Shown: piece by piece, positions 26,136 to 34,392 of the stretch | How positions within the stretch are numbered: position 1 is the first letter of the stretch | Layout of the letters: each line of letters starts with the position of its first letter | Assembly (NCBI RefSeq): GCF_038561965.1 | Contig: NZ_CP139348.1 | Span: 3,844,001 to 3,908,000, forward strand | Origin: Stutzerimonas stutzeri | GTDB taxonomy: Bacteria; Pseudomonadota; Gammaproteobacteria; Pseudomonadales; Pseudomonadaceae | Length of the DNA: 64,000 nucleotides | Direction: 5' to 3' | Notes under the pieces: generated by a model | What the model saw: only the letters and a program-made list of their open reading frames with translations | Told to the model about the DNA's origin: nothing | Database searches by the model: none | Program-made: the position numbers and the translations under genes

Positions 26136-26993
26136 ATGCGCTGGAATCGCGCCCGACGCAGCGACAACGTGGTGGACGCCAGGGGCCGCAGCGGCATGCG
26201 TCTAGGCGGCGGCTTGGGCCTGGGTGGCATCGCCATCGTCGTGGTAGTCGGCCTGCTCTCCGGCCAGGACCCGCTGCAGATTCTCGGTCAGCTGGCCAAC
26301 CAGGGCGGCTCCAGCGTCTCCCAGACAAGCCAGCGACCCTCCGGGGACGACCCTCAGGTCGAGTTCGTCCGCGCAGTGCTCGGCGATACCGAAGACACCT
26401 GGCGCGCCCTTTTCGAGCAGCATGGCGCGCAGTACCGCGATCCGACCCTGGTGCTGTTTCGCGGCGGGGTGAATTCGGCGTGCGGCTTCGCCAGTTCGGC
26501 GGTGGGACCGTTCTATTGCCCGGGCGACCAGCAGGTCTACCTTGATCTGCAGTTCTTCGATGAAATGGCCCGACGCTTCTCTGCCACCGGTGACTTCGCC
26601 CAGGCCTATGTAATTGCCCATGAAGTCGGCCATCACGTGCAGACCCTGCTTGGTGTTTCGCAGCAGATGCAGAGCGCCCGCCAGCGTGGCGCGAAGATGG
26701 AAGGCGATAACGGTCTGTTGGTCCGCCAGGAACTGCAAGCCGACTGCTTCGCCGGTGTCTGGGCATACCATGCGCAGCAGCGGCATGACTGGCTGGAAGA
26801 AGGTGACCTGGAAGAGGCGCTGAACGCCGCCAACGCCATCGGTGACGACAACCTGCAGAAACGCAGCCAGGGCCGCGTGGTGCCGGACGCCTTCGCCCAT
26901 GGCACCTCGGCGCAACGGGTACGCTGGTTCCGCGACGGCTTCGAGCACGGCGATCCCGCTCGCTGCGACACCTTCAAGGCGGCACGGCTTTAG
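26136..26993 (+). CDS. ypfJ: YpfJ-family neutral zinc metallopeptidase
   Basis: A 285-residue protein with one N-terminal membrane helix (about 22-45: LGGGLGLGGIAIVVVVGLLSG) and a periplasmic putative zinc protease domain. The metal site VIAHEVGHHVQ (HExxH) is at about 164-174 and a downstream ELQADCFAGVWA supplies the third ligand. NSACGFASSAVGPFYCP is the family signature. The start MRWNRARRSDNV at 26136 is preceded by AGAGGG and matches the conserved N-terminus. Its substrates are unknown in any species. It is monocistronic and followed by a short palindromic repeat. Confidence 0.87.
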   Translation: MRWNRARRSDNVVDARGRSGMRLGGGLGLGGIAIVVVVGLLSGQDPLQILGQLANQGGSSVSQTSQRPSGDDPQVEFVRAVLGDTEDTWRALFEQHGAQYRDPTLVLFRGGVNSACGFASSAVGPFYCPGDQQVYLDLQFFDEMARRFSATGDFAQAYVIAHEVGHHVQTLLGVSQQMQSARQRGAKMEGDNGLLVRQELQADCFAGVWAYHAQQRHDWLEEGDLEEALNAANAIGDDNLQKRSQGRVVPDAFAHGTSAQRVRWFRDGFEHGDPARCDTFKAARL

Positions 26994-27035
26994 CGCAGTA
27001 GCGTCCGGGGCAGTGCGTCGGAGATCAGTAGCATC

Positions 27036-27053
27036 GGTGGGCTAAAGCCCACC
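27036..27053. repeat. GTGGGCT palindromic repeat
   Basis: GGTGGGCT-AA-AGCCCACC, followed by CTA. Related copies occur at 47228, 47328, 59440 and 59487. It lies between ypfJ and the convergent HAD gene. Confidence 0.75.
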
Positions 27054-27119
27054 CTATTTGCAGGCTTGTACGGTTAACGGTGTGAGTGGCCTTGGCCGCC
27101 TCTCACTATCGAACCGGCC

Positions 27120-27710
27120 TCAAGCCAGCAGCTCGTGCAGCACTCGACAATTGCGCGCATACAGGTCGGTCAGCTCCGGCCACTCATTGTGCGGCGTGTT
27201 GACCAGTACGCCGCGCGCGCCGGCGGCTCTGGCGCACTCAAGATCGAAGCGGTAGTCGCCGACCATCAGCATCACCGCCGGCGCGACATCCCAACGCTCG
27301 GCCAAATGCAGCAATCCACCTGGGTGCGGTTTCGGCGGCGCTTCGTCGCGGCCGAGAATGTCCTCGGATAGAAAACAGTCGCCCATGCCAACCGCGTCCA
27401 GGGTCACCTTGGCCAGCTCATGCGCATTGCGGGTGAGCACGCCGAGCCTGCAGCCGCGCTCGCGCAGGGCATGCAACAGCTCGCGCGCGCCTTCGGCCGG
27501 GCGCGCGGCATAGGCCAGCTCGCGTTCGTGTTCGAGCAACCAGGCGCGCTTGGCCGCGGCCTCGTCAGCCGGCAGCGCCGCCAGGTGATGCAGGATGTCG
27601 TCTTCCTCGGGGATCTCCAGCGCGCGGCGAATGGCGGCGAAATCATGCACAGCGATGGTCAGGGTGCCGTCCATGTCGAACACCCAGTGACGGACGTCGA
27701 CGATCTTCAC
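27120..27710 (-). CDS. HAD-superfamily hydrolase (phosphoglycolate phosphatase-like)
   Basis: A 196-residue soluble phosphatase. Motif I is VFDMDGTL (about 10-17, nucleophile Asp), motif II LGVLTRN (Thr), motif III KPHP (Lys) and motif IV MVGDYRFDLECA (acidic pair). A small helical cap lies between I and II. The likely substrates are small phosphorylated metabolites such as phosphoglycolate. It begins with GTG at 27710, overlapping the tesB stop as GTGA, so it is translated together with the thioesterase. The pairing of the two functions has no obvious metabolic logic. Confidence 0.88.
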   Translation of the reverse strand: MKIVDVRHWVFDMDGTLTIAVHDFAAIRRALEIPEEDDILHHLAALPADEAAAKRAWLLEHERELAYAARPAEGARELLHALRERGCRLGVLTRNAHELAKVTLDAVGMGDCFLSEDILGRDEAPPKPHPGGLLHLAERWDVAPAVMLMVGDYRFDLECARAAGARGVLVNTPHNEWPELTDLYARNCRVLHELLA

Positions 27711-28576
27711 ATCCAGTCCTCGCGCACGCGGATCAGCCCTTCCTGCGCCACCGAGGCGACCAGCTGGCCCTGACGGTTGAAGATGCTGCCGCGGGCGAAA
27801 CCGCGCGCATTACCGGCCCATGGGCTGTCGATGGAATACAGCAGCCAGTCGTCCAGCTTCACCTCGCGGTGGAACCAGATGGCGTGATCGAGGCTGGCCA
27901 GCTGTATGAACTTGCTCCACGAGCTGACCCCGTGTGGCTGCAGCGCGGTGCCGATGAAACTGAAGTCCGATGCATAGGCCAGCAGATATTTATGCAGCGC
28001 CGGGCTGTCGGGCAACGAACCGTCGGCGCGGAACCACAAATGGCGGACCGGCTCGATGGGCTGCGGATTGGCCGGATCGACCAGCGTGACCGGGCGGATC
28101 TCGATGGGCTTGGGCCGGCGCAGCTTCTCCATCACCCGCTCCGGCACCATCGGCGACAGCTTGTGCAGCAGCTCCCATTCGTTGGGCAGTTCGTCCGGCC
28201 CGACCACGTCCGGCATGGGCAGCTGATGCTCGTAGCCGCTCTCCTCGGCCTGGAACGAAGCGATGCCGGTAAAGATGGTCTGCCCCTTCTGGATCGCGCT
28301 GACTCTGCGCGTCGTGAAGCTGCCGCCATCGCGCACGCGATCGACGTCATACACCACCGGCTGGTGTGAGTCGCCCGGGCGCAGGAAATAGCCGTGCAGC
28401 GAGTGTACGTGGCGCTCCGGCGTCACCGTCTGGCTCGCGGCAGAGATCACCTGGCCAAGCACCTGGCCGCCGAACAGCTGGGGAAAGCCGAGGTCCTGAC
28501 TGGCGCCGCGGAAGAGGTTCTCCTCGATGCGTTCCAGGGTCAGCAAGTTGACCAGGCCGTCGAGTATCTGAGTCAT
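27707..28576 (-). CDS. tesB: Acyl-CoA thioesterase II
   Basis: A 289-residue double-hotdog thioesterase that cleaves medium- and long-chain acyl-CoA to free acid and CoA. TesB landmarks are NLFRGASQDLGFPQLFGGQVLGQ (about 19-41), SLHGYFLRPGDSHQPVVYDVDRVRDGGSF, and in the second hotdog LAYASDFSFIGTALQPHG...SLDHAIWFHR with the catalytic Asp. The start MTQILDGLVNLL at 28576 has AAGGAAG 6-12 bases before it; the longer in-frame extension upstream is spurious. It is the first gene of a two-gene unit with the HAD hydrolase. Confidence 0.92.
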   Translation of the reverse strand: MTQILDGLVNLLTLERIEENLFRGASQDLGFPQLFGGQVLGQVISAASQTVTPERHVHSLHGYFLRPGDSHQPVVYDVDRVRDGGSFTTRRVSAIQKGQTIFTGIASFQAEESGYEHQLPMPDVVGPDELPNEWELLHKLSPMVPERVMEKLRRPKPIEIRPVTLVDPANPQPIEPVRHLWFRADGSLPDSPALHKYLLAYASDFSFIGTALQPHGVSSWSKFIQLASLDHAIWFHREVKLDDWLLYSIDSPWAGNARGFARGSIFNRQGQLVASVAQEGLIRVREDWM

Positions 28577-28650
28577 TTCGGCTTCCTTGATAGGGGGCAT
28601 GCAGGCGCGCCATGTTACGGATTTCGCCGTCAACGCTCCAGCAACAGTGC

Positions 28651-29205
28651 TTATTGTCGCCAATCGTCTCGCTGCAGCCGGCATAGCACCTGAGGGTGCA
28701 GCGGATGCTCGGGCGTCAGCTCCGGATGGCCGAATGAGGTGGCCGGCTCTGCGCACATGCCGAGCCCTTCCATCAGCTGCCTGGCCGGCTCGTTGATCTG
28801 CGCCGCACAAGCCACCACTTCCGGTAGCTCCAGTTCACCAAATGCATATTGCAGGACGGCGTGCGCCGCCTCGTGGACCAGGCCCTGCCCCCATTGATCG
28901 CAGGCCACCGCCCAGAGCAGTTCGACCGCCGGCGTCGGCAAAGGCAAAGCGCACCAGGCCAGGCCGCAATACCCAATGAAGGCCTCGCTATCCTTGCGCT
29001 CCAGTGCCCACAGGCCGAAGCCATGTCGAACAATATGCAGACGACTGCGCACCAGTAATGCTGCACTCTCGTCACGCGACAGCAGCGACGGGTTGTAACG
29101 CATCACTTCCGGATCGGCACAAAGCCGCGCCAGAGGGCCCAGATCCTCGTCGTGCCAGCTACGCAACCGTAGCCGTGATGTTTCAAGTGCGATTCGTTCG
29201 GCCAA
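28651..29205 (-). CDS. GNAT-family N-acetyltransferase (RimJ/RimL type), TTG start
   Basis: A 184-residue acetyltransferase. The N-terminus LAERIALETSRLRLRSWHDEDLGPLARLCADPEVMRYN and GLWALERKDSEAFIGYCGL are typical of the RimJ/RimL/ribosomal-type GNAT branch; the acetyl-CoA loop reads QWGQGLVHEAAHAVL (about residue 100). No in-frame ATG fits, and the N-terminal conservation begins at a TTG (29205) with AGGGAG upstream. The gene is divergent from a histone-deacetylase-like gene with 72 bp between starts. The substrate is unknown; proteins, antibiotics or small amines are all possible. Confidence 0.75.
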   Translation of the reverse strand: MAERIALETSRLRLRSWHDEDLGPLARLCADPEVMRYNPSLLSRDESAALLVRSRLHIVRHGFGLWALERKDSEAFIGYCGLAWCALPLPTPAVELLWAVACDQWGQGLVHEAAHAVLQYAFGELELPEVVACAAQINEPARQLMEGLGMCAEPATSFGHPELTPEHPLHPQVLCRLQRDDWRQ

Positions 29206-29277
29206 TCCCTGCTCCCTTGAGCGCTCCGACGGCCAGCCTGCATACTGCGGCGCACATCCATCGAACACGCGTGGTTC

Positions 29278-30198
29278 ATGTCGCTTCCCCTGGTTTTCCA
29301 CGATGATTACAGCCCGCCGCTTCCGCCGGGCCATCGCTTCCCCATGGAGAAGTTTCGTCTGCTGCGCGACCATCTGGTCGCCCTGGGTTTGACCACAGAC
29401 GCCGCCTTATTGCGCCCCGAATTGTGCAGCCACGACATTCTCGCCCTGGCGCATGACCGTGACTACGTCGCGCGCTACTGCAGCGGCGAGATGGGTCGCG
29501 ACGAGCTGCGCCGCCTGGGCCTGCCCTGGAGCCCGGAGCTGGCGCAGCGCACCGTACGCGCGGTAGGCGGCTCATTGCTAGCGGCGGAACAGGCGCTGCA
29601 GCATGGCCTGGCCTGCCACTTGGCAGGCGGCACCCACCATGCCCATCGCGACCACGCATCGGGCTTCTGCATCTTCAACGACCTGGCGGTGATTGCGCTC
29701 TATCTGCTGGAGAGCGGACGCGTCGGCCGTGTGCTGATCTTCGATTGCGATGTGCATCAGGGCGACGGCAGCGCGCGCATCCTGGAAAACGTATCCGATG
29801 CCATCACCGTCTCGCTGCACTGCGAGAAGAACTTTCCCGCCCGCAAGGCCCACAGCGACTGGGATATCCCGCTGCCACCCGGCATGGGCGACGAGGCCTA
29901 CCTCAAGGTGGTCCACGACACCCTGAACTACCTGCTGCCCATCTATCAGCCTGACCTGGTGCTCTATGACGCCGGTGTCGACGTGCATCGCGACGACGCC
30001 CTTGGCCTGCTGTCACTCACCGATGCAGGACTCGCAGCACGCGACAGCGCTGTGCTCGATCACTGCCTGGGCCGTGACATCCCGGTGGTCGGGCTGATCG
30101 GCGGCGGCTACGACAAGGACCGCGCCCTGCTCGCCCGCCGCCACGCCACCTTGCATGTCAGTGCCGCCGCGGCCTGGGAGCGTCACGGGCTCGGCTGA
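29278..30198 (+). CDS. Histone-deacetylase-family amidohydrolase
   Basis: A 306-residue zinc hydrolase of the HDAC/AcuC/AphA superfamily. The active-site His pair is in GGTHHAHRDHASGFCIFND (about 117-135), metal ligands in DCDVHQGDG (about 156-164) and the Asp in YDAGVDVHRDDALG (about 230), so the site looks complete. Family members deacetylate lysine side chains, polyamines or acetoin-related substrates. The ATG at 29278 has only a weak ribosome site. A GNAT acetyltransferase is divergently encoded next door, which hints at opposing acetylation and deacetylation activities, but this is unproven. Confidence 0.85.
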   Translation: MSLPLVFHDDYSPPLPPGHRFPMEKFRLLRDHLVALGLTTDAALLRPELCSHDILALAHDRDYVARYCSGEMGRDELRRLGLPWSPELAQRTVRAVGGSLLAAEQALQHGLACHLAGGTHHAHRDHASGFCIFNDLAVIALYLLESGRVGRVLIFDCDVHQGDGSARILENVSDAITVSLHCEKNFPARKAHSDWDIPLPPGMGDEAYLKVVHDTLNYLLPIYQPDLVLYDAGVDVHRDDALGLLSLTDAGLAARDSAVLDHCLGRDIPVVGLIGGGYDKDRALLARRHATLHVSAAAAWERHGLG

Positions 30199-30251
30199 GC
30201 ATCCGCCAGCGGCTACAATGCCCGCCCCGTGATGTTCGCCAGGCTGCTGTT

Positions 30252-31505
30252 ATGACCCCGCCCGTTCCCCCTCATCGTGTCGCCATCATCGGCGGCGGCC
30301 CGGCCGGGCTGATGGCCGCCGAAGTGCTGAGCCAGGCGGGGATTGCCGTCGACCTGTACGACGCCATGCCCTCGGTAGGCCGCAAGTTCCTCCTCGCTGG
30401 GGTCGGCGGCATGAACATTACCCACGCCGAGGACTACCCCACTTTCGTTGGCCGCTATGGCAAACGCACCGAAGTGCTGCGCCCGCTGCTGGATGCCTTC
30501 ACACCAGGCGCACTGCGCGAATGGATCCACGGGCTGGGTATCGACACCTTCGTCGGCAGCTCCGGACGCGTCTTCCCCAGCGACATGAAGGCCGCGCCGT
30601 TGCTGCGTGCCTGGCTCAAGCGCCTGCGCGAAAGCGGCGTGCATCTGCATACCCGCCATCGCTGGCTGGGCTGGGATGAGCACGGCCAACTGCGTATTGC
30701 CGGCCCGGAAGGCGAAAGCCTGGTCGCGGCGGATGCCACCCTGCTCGCCCTTGGTGGCGGCAGCTGGGCGCGACTGGGCTCGGATGGCGCCTGGGTTCCG
30801 CTGCTGCAGGCTCGCGGGATTAGCATCGCACCGCTGCAGCCGGCCAACTGCGGGTTCGAAGTAGCAGGCTGGAGCACCCACCTGACAGAAAAGTTCTCCG
30901 GCGCACCGCTGAAGACGGTCAGCCTGGCCCTGCCCGGAGAGACTCCGCGCAAGGGCGAATTCGTCCTCACCGCCACGGGAATCGAGGGCAGCCTGGTCTA
31001 TGCCCTCTCGGCATCGATCCGCGAGACGATCAATCGCGATGGTGCTGCCAGCGTACTGCTCGATCTGCTACCGGATCGCAGCCAAGCGCAGATCGCTGAC
31101 GCACTGGCCAGACCGCGGGGCTCGCAGTCGATGGCCAAGCACCTGCATCGCCAGCTGAAGCTCGACGGCGTAAAGGCAGCGCTATTGCGCGAGCTGACCG
31201 ATGCCGCAAGCTTTCAGCAGCCGCAGGCCCTGGCCGCGGCGATCAAGGCGCTGCCGATCCACCTCGTCCGCCCGCGCCCACTGGACGAAGCCATCAGCAG
31301 CGCGGGCGGCGTGCCGTTCGAAGCGCTGGATGCCAACCTCATGCTGCGCCAGCTACCCGGCGTGTTCTGCGCAGGCGAGATGCTCGACTGGGAAGCACCG
31401 ACTGGCGGCTACCTGCTGACCGCCTGCTTCGCCAGTGGCAAGGCCGCCGCCGAGGGGATGCTGCGCAGGTTAAAAGCCGACAGGCCGACAACGGCTCAGA
31501 ATTGA
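30252..31505 (+). CDS. YhiN/HI0933-family FAD-dependent oxidoreductase
   Basis: A 417-residue flavoprotein. The Rossmann dinucleotide motif RVAIIGGGPAGLMAAEVL is at about 9-26, and FLLAGVGGMNITHAE and the C-terminal GVFCAGEMLDWEAPTGGYLLTACFASG close the FAD site. These mark the BaiN/YhiN (HI0933-like) group, whose members may reduce ring double bonds; the physiological substrate is unknown. A -10-like TACAAT lies upstream at about 30215. It is followed by a strong bidirectional hairpin shared with the convergent alcohol dehydrogenase. Confidence 0.87.
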   Translation: MTPPVPPHRVAIIGGGPAGLMAAEVLSQAGIAVDLYDAMPSVGRKFLLAGVGGMNITHAEDYPTFVGRYGKRTEVLRPLLDAFTPGALREWIHGLGIDTFVGSSGRVFPSDMKAAPLLRAWLKRLRESGVHLHTRHRWLGWDEHGQLRIAGPEGESLVAADATLLALGGGSWARLGSDGAWVPLLQARGISIAPLQPANCGFEVAGWSTHLTEKFSGAPLKTVSLALPGETPRKGEFVLTATGIEGSLVYALSASIRETINRDGAASVLLDLLPDRSQAQIADALARPRGSQSMAKHLHRQLKLDGVKAALLRELTDAASFQQPQALAAAIKALPIHLVRPRPLDEAISSAGGVPFEALDANLMLRQLPGVFCAGEMLDWEAPTGGYLLTACFASGKAAAEGMLRRLKADRPTTAQN

Positions 31506-31515
31506 GCGAGGAACC

Positions 31516-31542
31516 TGAGCGGCCGGGTCGGCCGGCCGCTCA
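31516..31542. terminator. Bidirectional terminator between the YhiN-like and Adh genes
   Basis: An 11-bp perfect GC stem (TGAGCGGCCGG / CCGGCCGCTCA) with a 5-nt loop, lying between two convergent stop codons at 31505 and 31552. The T-tails are weak. Confidence 0.7.
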
Positions 31543-31551
31543 GTGTGGTTG

Positions 31552-32574
31552 CTACATTTTCATCACGACTCGTCCCTCGATACGCCCGGCACGCATGTCA
31601 TCAAGGATCTGATTGATATTGTCGAGACTGTCGGTATGGATGGTCGACTTGACCAGCCCCTCGCCAGCGAAGTCGAGCGCCTCCTGCAGATCGGCACGGG
31701 TGCCGACGATGGAGCCGGTAATGCTGATCGCCTTGAGCACCACATCAAAGATCGGCGTCGGGAAATCTCCCGGCGGCAAACCAACCAGGGCGACAGTGCC
31801 GCGCCGGCGCGCCATGCCGATCGCCTGACCGAAGGCGCTGTTGGACACCGCGGTGACCAGCACACCATGAGCGCCGCCGATATCGCGCTGCACCACTTCC
31901 ACCGGGTTTTCCGTGCGTGCATTGATGGTCAGGTTGGCGCCCAGGCGCTTGGCCAGTTCGAGCTTGGCATCATCCACATCCACCGCCACCACATGCAGCC
32001 CCATGGCTTTGGCGTACTGCACGGCGACGTGACCGAGACCACCGATACCGGAGATCACCACCCATTGCCCGGGTCGGGCGCCAGTGACTTTAAGGCCTTT
32101 GTAGACGGTGACCCCGGCACAGAGGATCGGCGCTATCTCGTCGAACTCGACGTTCTTCGGCAGGATGCCCACGTAGTTCGGGTCCGCCAGCACATACTCG
32201 GCGTAACCACCGTTCACCGAGTAACCGGTGTTCTGCTGACCCTCGCAGAGGGTTTCCCAGCCGGTCAGGCAATGCTCGCAGCAACCGCAGGCGGTATACA
32301 GCCAGGGCACACCGACACGATCGCCCTCCTTGACGCGCGAGACGCCAGCGCCGACGGCGGCCACGTGGCCTACACCTTCGTGACCGGGAATGAACGGCAG
32401 GGCTGGCTTGACCGGCCAGTCGCCTTCGGCGGCGTGGAGGTCGGTGTGGCAGACGCCTGAGGCGGCAATCTTCACCAATATCTGTCCTGGGCCGGGCATC
32501 GGCACCTTGACTTCCTCGAGGCGCAGCGGCTCACCGAAGGCGTGAACCACCGCAGCTTTCATGGTTTGGGTCAT
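31552..32574 (-). CDS. adhP: Zinc-dependent alcohol dehydrogenase AdhP/AdhA type
   Basis: A 340-residue medium-chain dehydrogenase oxidising primary alcohols with NAD+. The catalytic zinc ligands are Cys in SGVCHTDLH and His/Glu in PGHEGVGHV; the structural zinc loop is CGCCEHCLTGWETLC. The NAD fold has ISGIGGLGHVAVQYAK (GxGxxG). The start at 32574 (MTQTMKAAVVH) is supported by CAAGGAG. It is divergent from an AraC-type regulator with 214 bp between them, so that regulator is a possible controller, though LysE is its more usual partner. Confidence 0.92.
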   Translation of the reverse strand: MTQTMKAAVVHAFGEPLRLEEVKVPMPGPGQILVKIAASGVCHTDLHAAEGDWPVKPALPFIPGHEGVGHVAAVGAGVSRVKEGDRVGVPWLYTACGCCEHCLTGWETLCEGQQNTGYSVNGGYAEYVLADPNYVGILPKNVEFDEIAPILCAGVTVYKGLKVTGARPGQWVVISGIGGLGHVAVQYAKAMGLHVVAVDVDDAKLELAKRLGANLTINARTENPVEVVQRDIGGAHGVLVTAVSNSAFGQAIGMARRRGTVALVGLPPGDFPTPIFDVVLKAISITGSIVGTRADLQEALDFAGEGLVKSTIHTDSLDNINQILDDMRAGRIEGRVVMKM

Positions 32575-32788
32575 GGGCTTGCTCCTTGATTGGGACGTTC
32601 GAGTCTGCATCGGGCAGACCGGATCAAGCCTAGACCCAGATCAATCATCGCGCGTCGCTCTAGACCGCCCGTCGAGCCGCGTCCTTGCCAGGCCGATGGC
32701 TGGAACGCTGCACGAATGTTCCAGACGCCTACGACCCAACGGACAATACTGAGATGAACACGGCACACCCTGCGTAACCGGAGCCGCC

Positions 32789-33628
32789 ATGGGCAGCAAT
32801 GACTGGATCGACCTGAACAGGGATGCCGAAACCGGCATCGAGACGATCCGTGCGCATTTCGAAGGGCATGCCTACGACCCGCACTTCCACGACAGCTACC
32901 TGATCGGCATCACCGAACAGGGCGTGCAGCAGTTTCATTGTCGCCAGGCCTTGCACAGCAGCACGCCGGGGCAGGTCTTTCTGCTCGAACCCGGCGAGCT
33001 TCATGACGGCCATGCGCCAACGCAGGGCGGCTTCACCTATTCGATGCTGTACCTCGATCCGTACTGGGTCGAGCGCGAGTTACGCGCATTGTTCGAGGAT
33101 GCGCCCAATCAGTGCCAGCCAGCTTTTGCCAAGACGCTGGCAAGCGAGCCGGCATTGGTAGCGGTGATCGCCGATGCTTTCCAGGCACTGCAAAGCCATG
33201 ACCTGCGCATCGTCCGCCAGTCGGCGCTGGATGCATTGCTGGGCAAGCTGGCGCGGCACCTTTCCTGGCGACCACGCCTGGCCGCCGACCCGCGCCTGCC
33301 GGCGGTGGCGCTGCGAGCGCGCGACTACCTGCACGCGCATATGGATCAGGATCTGGGGCTGGACGATCTGGCGCGAGCAACGGGGGTCGATCGCTTTCGC
33401 CTTTCACGGGCATTCAAGGCCGCCTTCGGTCTGGCCCCGCATGCCTATCTGGTTCAGCTGCGCCTGGCCAAGGCTCGGCTGCTGCTTGCCGCAGGGCAAC
33501 CGCCGGCACTGGTGGCGATGACGCTTGGTTTTGCCGATCAGAGCCACATGGGGCGCTGGTTCCGCCGTGCCTACGGACTTACGCCCGCACGCTACCGCAA
33601 GCGCTGCTCGAATCTTCCAGACCGCTGA
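32789..33628 (+). CDS. AraC-family transcriptional regulator
   Basis: A 279-residue regulator with an N-terminal cupin-like sensor domain (HAYDPHFHDSYLIGITEQGVQQFHC, VFLLEPGELHDGH) and a C-terminal double HTH (about 185-275: LGLDDLARATGVDRFRLSRAFKAAFG and ALVAMTLGFADQSHMGRWFRRAYGLTPARYRK). This architecture, directly before a LysE-type exporter, is a common pairing in which the regulator senses the exported amino acid or amine. It also lies divergent from adhP. The ligand is unknown. Confidence 0.88.
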   Translation: MGSNDWIDLNRDAETGIETIRAHFEGHAYDPHFHDSYLIGITEQGVQQFHCRQALHSSTPGQVFLLEPGELHDGHAPTQGGFTYSMLYLDPYWVERELRALFEDAPNQCQPAFAKTLASEPALVAVIADAFQALQSHDLRIVRQSALDALLGKLARHLSWRPRLAADPRLPAVALRARDYLHAHMDQDLGLDDLARATGVDRFRLSRAFKAAFGLAPHAYLVQLRLAKARLLLAAGQPPALVAMTLGFADQSHMGRWFRRAYGLTPARYRKRCSNLPDR

Positions 33629-33679
33629 AGGCATAAGGGCGAGCATTCGGTCATCCGCCACCGAATGGAGCTGACCGCC

Positions 33680-33748
33680 ATGCCTGACGTCACCCAGATA
33701 CCCACGCGACCTACGCTCCAGACCGCATCCACAAGGCAGCTGTCATGA
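33680..33748 (+). CDS. Possible 22-codon coupled leader ORF before lysE
   Basis: An ATG at 33680 with GGAG 9-12 bases upstream opens a 22-codon frame whose stop overlaps the lysE ATG as ATGA. That could couple translation of the exporter to this short frame. There is no sign of a regulatory peptide such as amino-acid codon runs, so it may be incidental. Confidence 0.25.
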   Translation: MPDVTQIPTRPTLQTASTRQLS

Positions 33749-34332
33749 CCCAGTTCTTGCCCTTCATGCTGTTCGCCTTCGTCGCCTCGATCACCCCGGG
33801 ACCGACCAACATACTGGTGCTGAGTAACAGTTCGCGCTTCGGCCTGGCAGCGGCCGTACCGATCATTTTTGGCGCCTGCGCGGCGGCGGCAATGATTGTG
33901 CTGCTGGTGGGCCTGGGTGCCGGTGAATGGCTGCTGAGTCATCCGCGGCTGCAGCAGATCATGGCGTGGCTGGGGCTGGCGTGGCTGCTCTATCTGGCCT
34001 GGCAGATTGCCCGTAGCCCGGCCGACCCTGTCGAGGCCGCCGCAGCCATCCGCCGCCTCGGGGCGCTGGGCGCTGCCGGTTTGCAGCTGGTCAATCCGAA
34101 GGTATGGATGATGGCGCTGGCAGTGGTTGGTGTGTTCAGCGGCACCAACGCGGATGCTGGCCGCTACGCCATCCACGCGCTGTTGTTCTTTCTGATCGCC
34201 CTGCCTTGCCTGATGGCCTGGGCGCTGCTTGGCGCGGGGGCGACGCGAGTGCTGCGCTCGGCGGCGAAGATGCGCATGTTCAACTACGCCATGGCACTGT
34301 TGCTGGTGGTGTCGGCGCTTTCGAGTCTCTGA
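33745..34332 (+). CDS. LysE/RhtB-family amino-acid exporter
   Basis: A 195-residue inner-membrane exporter with six hydrophobic segments. The N-terminal signature ITPGPTNILVLSNSSRFGL (about 14-32) is typical of LysE/RhtB translocators, and GAAGLQLVNPKVWMMALAV (about 112-130) is the second conserved block. It exports an amino acid or related metabolite by proton antiport. It follows an AraC-family gene and ends near a palindromic repeat at 34341. The substrate cannot be told from sequence. Confidence 0.87.
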   Translation: MTQFLPFMLFAFVASITPGPTNILVLSNSSRFGLAAAVPIIFGACAAAAMIVLLVGLGAGEWLLSHPRLQQIMAWLGLAWLLYLAWQIARSPADPVEAAAAIRRLGALGAAGLQLVNPKVWMMALAVVGVFSGTNADAGRYAIHALLFFLIALPCLMAWALLGAGATRVLRSAAKMRMFNYAMALLLVVSALSSL

Positions 34333-34340
34333 CAGAGCAA

Positions 34341-34373
34341 GGGTGAAAAAGGCGCTGCCGTTTCCACCCTACG
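34341..34373. repeat. GGGTGAAAA...TTTCCACCCTACG palindromic repeat
   Basis: An imperfect inverted repeat ending in CCACCCTACG, of the same family as 8610, 45787 and 54503. It lies between convergent lysE and rhlE genes and could contribute to termination. Confidence 0.65.
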
Positions 34374-34392
34374 CTGCTAGTCGGAGACGGGT

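Noticed and set aside
27057..28650. Longer reading of tesB beginning near 28810
   Set aside because: The extra 78 residues lack family conservation and the internal ATG at 28576 has a good ribosome site.
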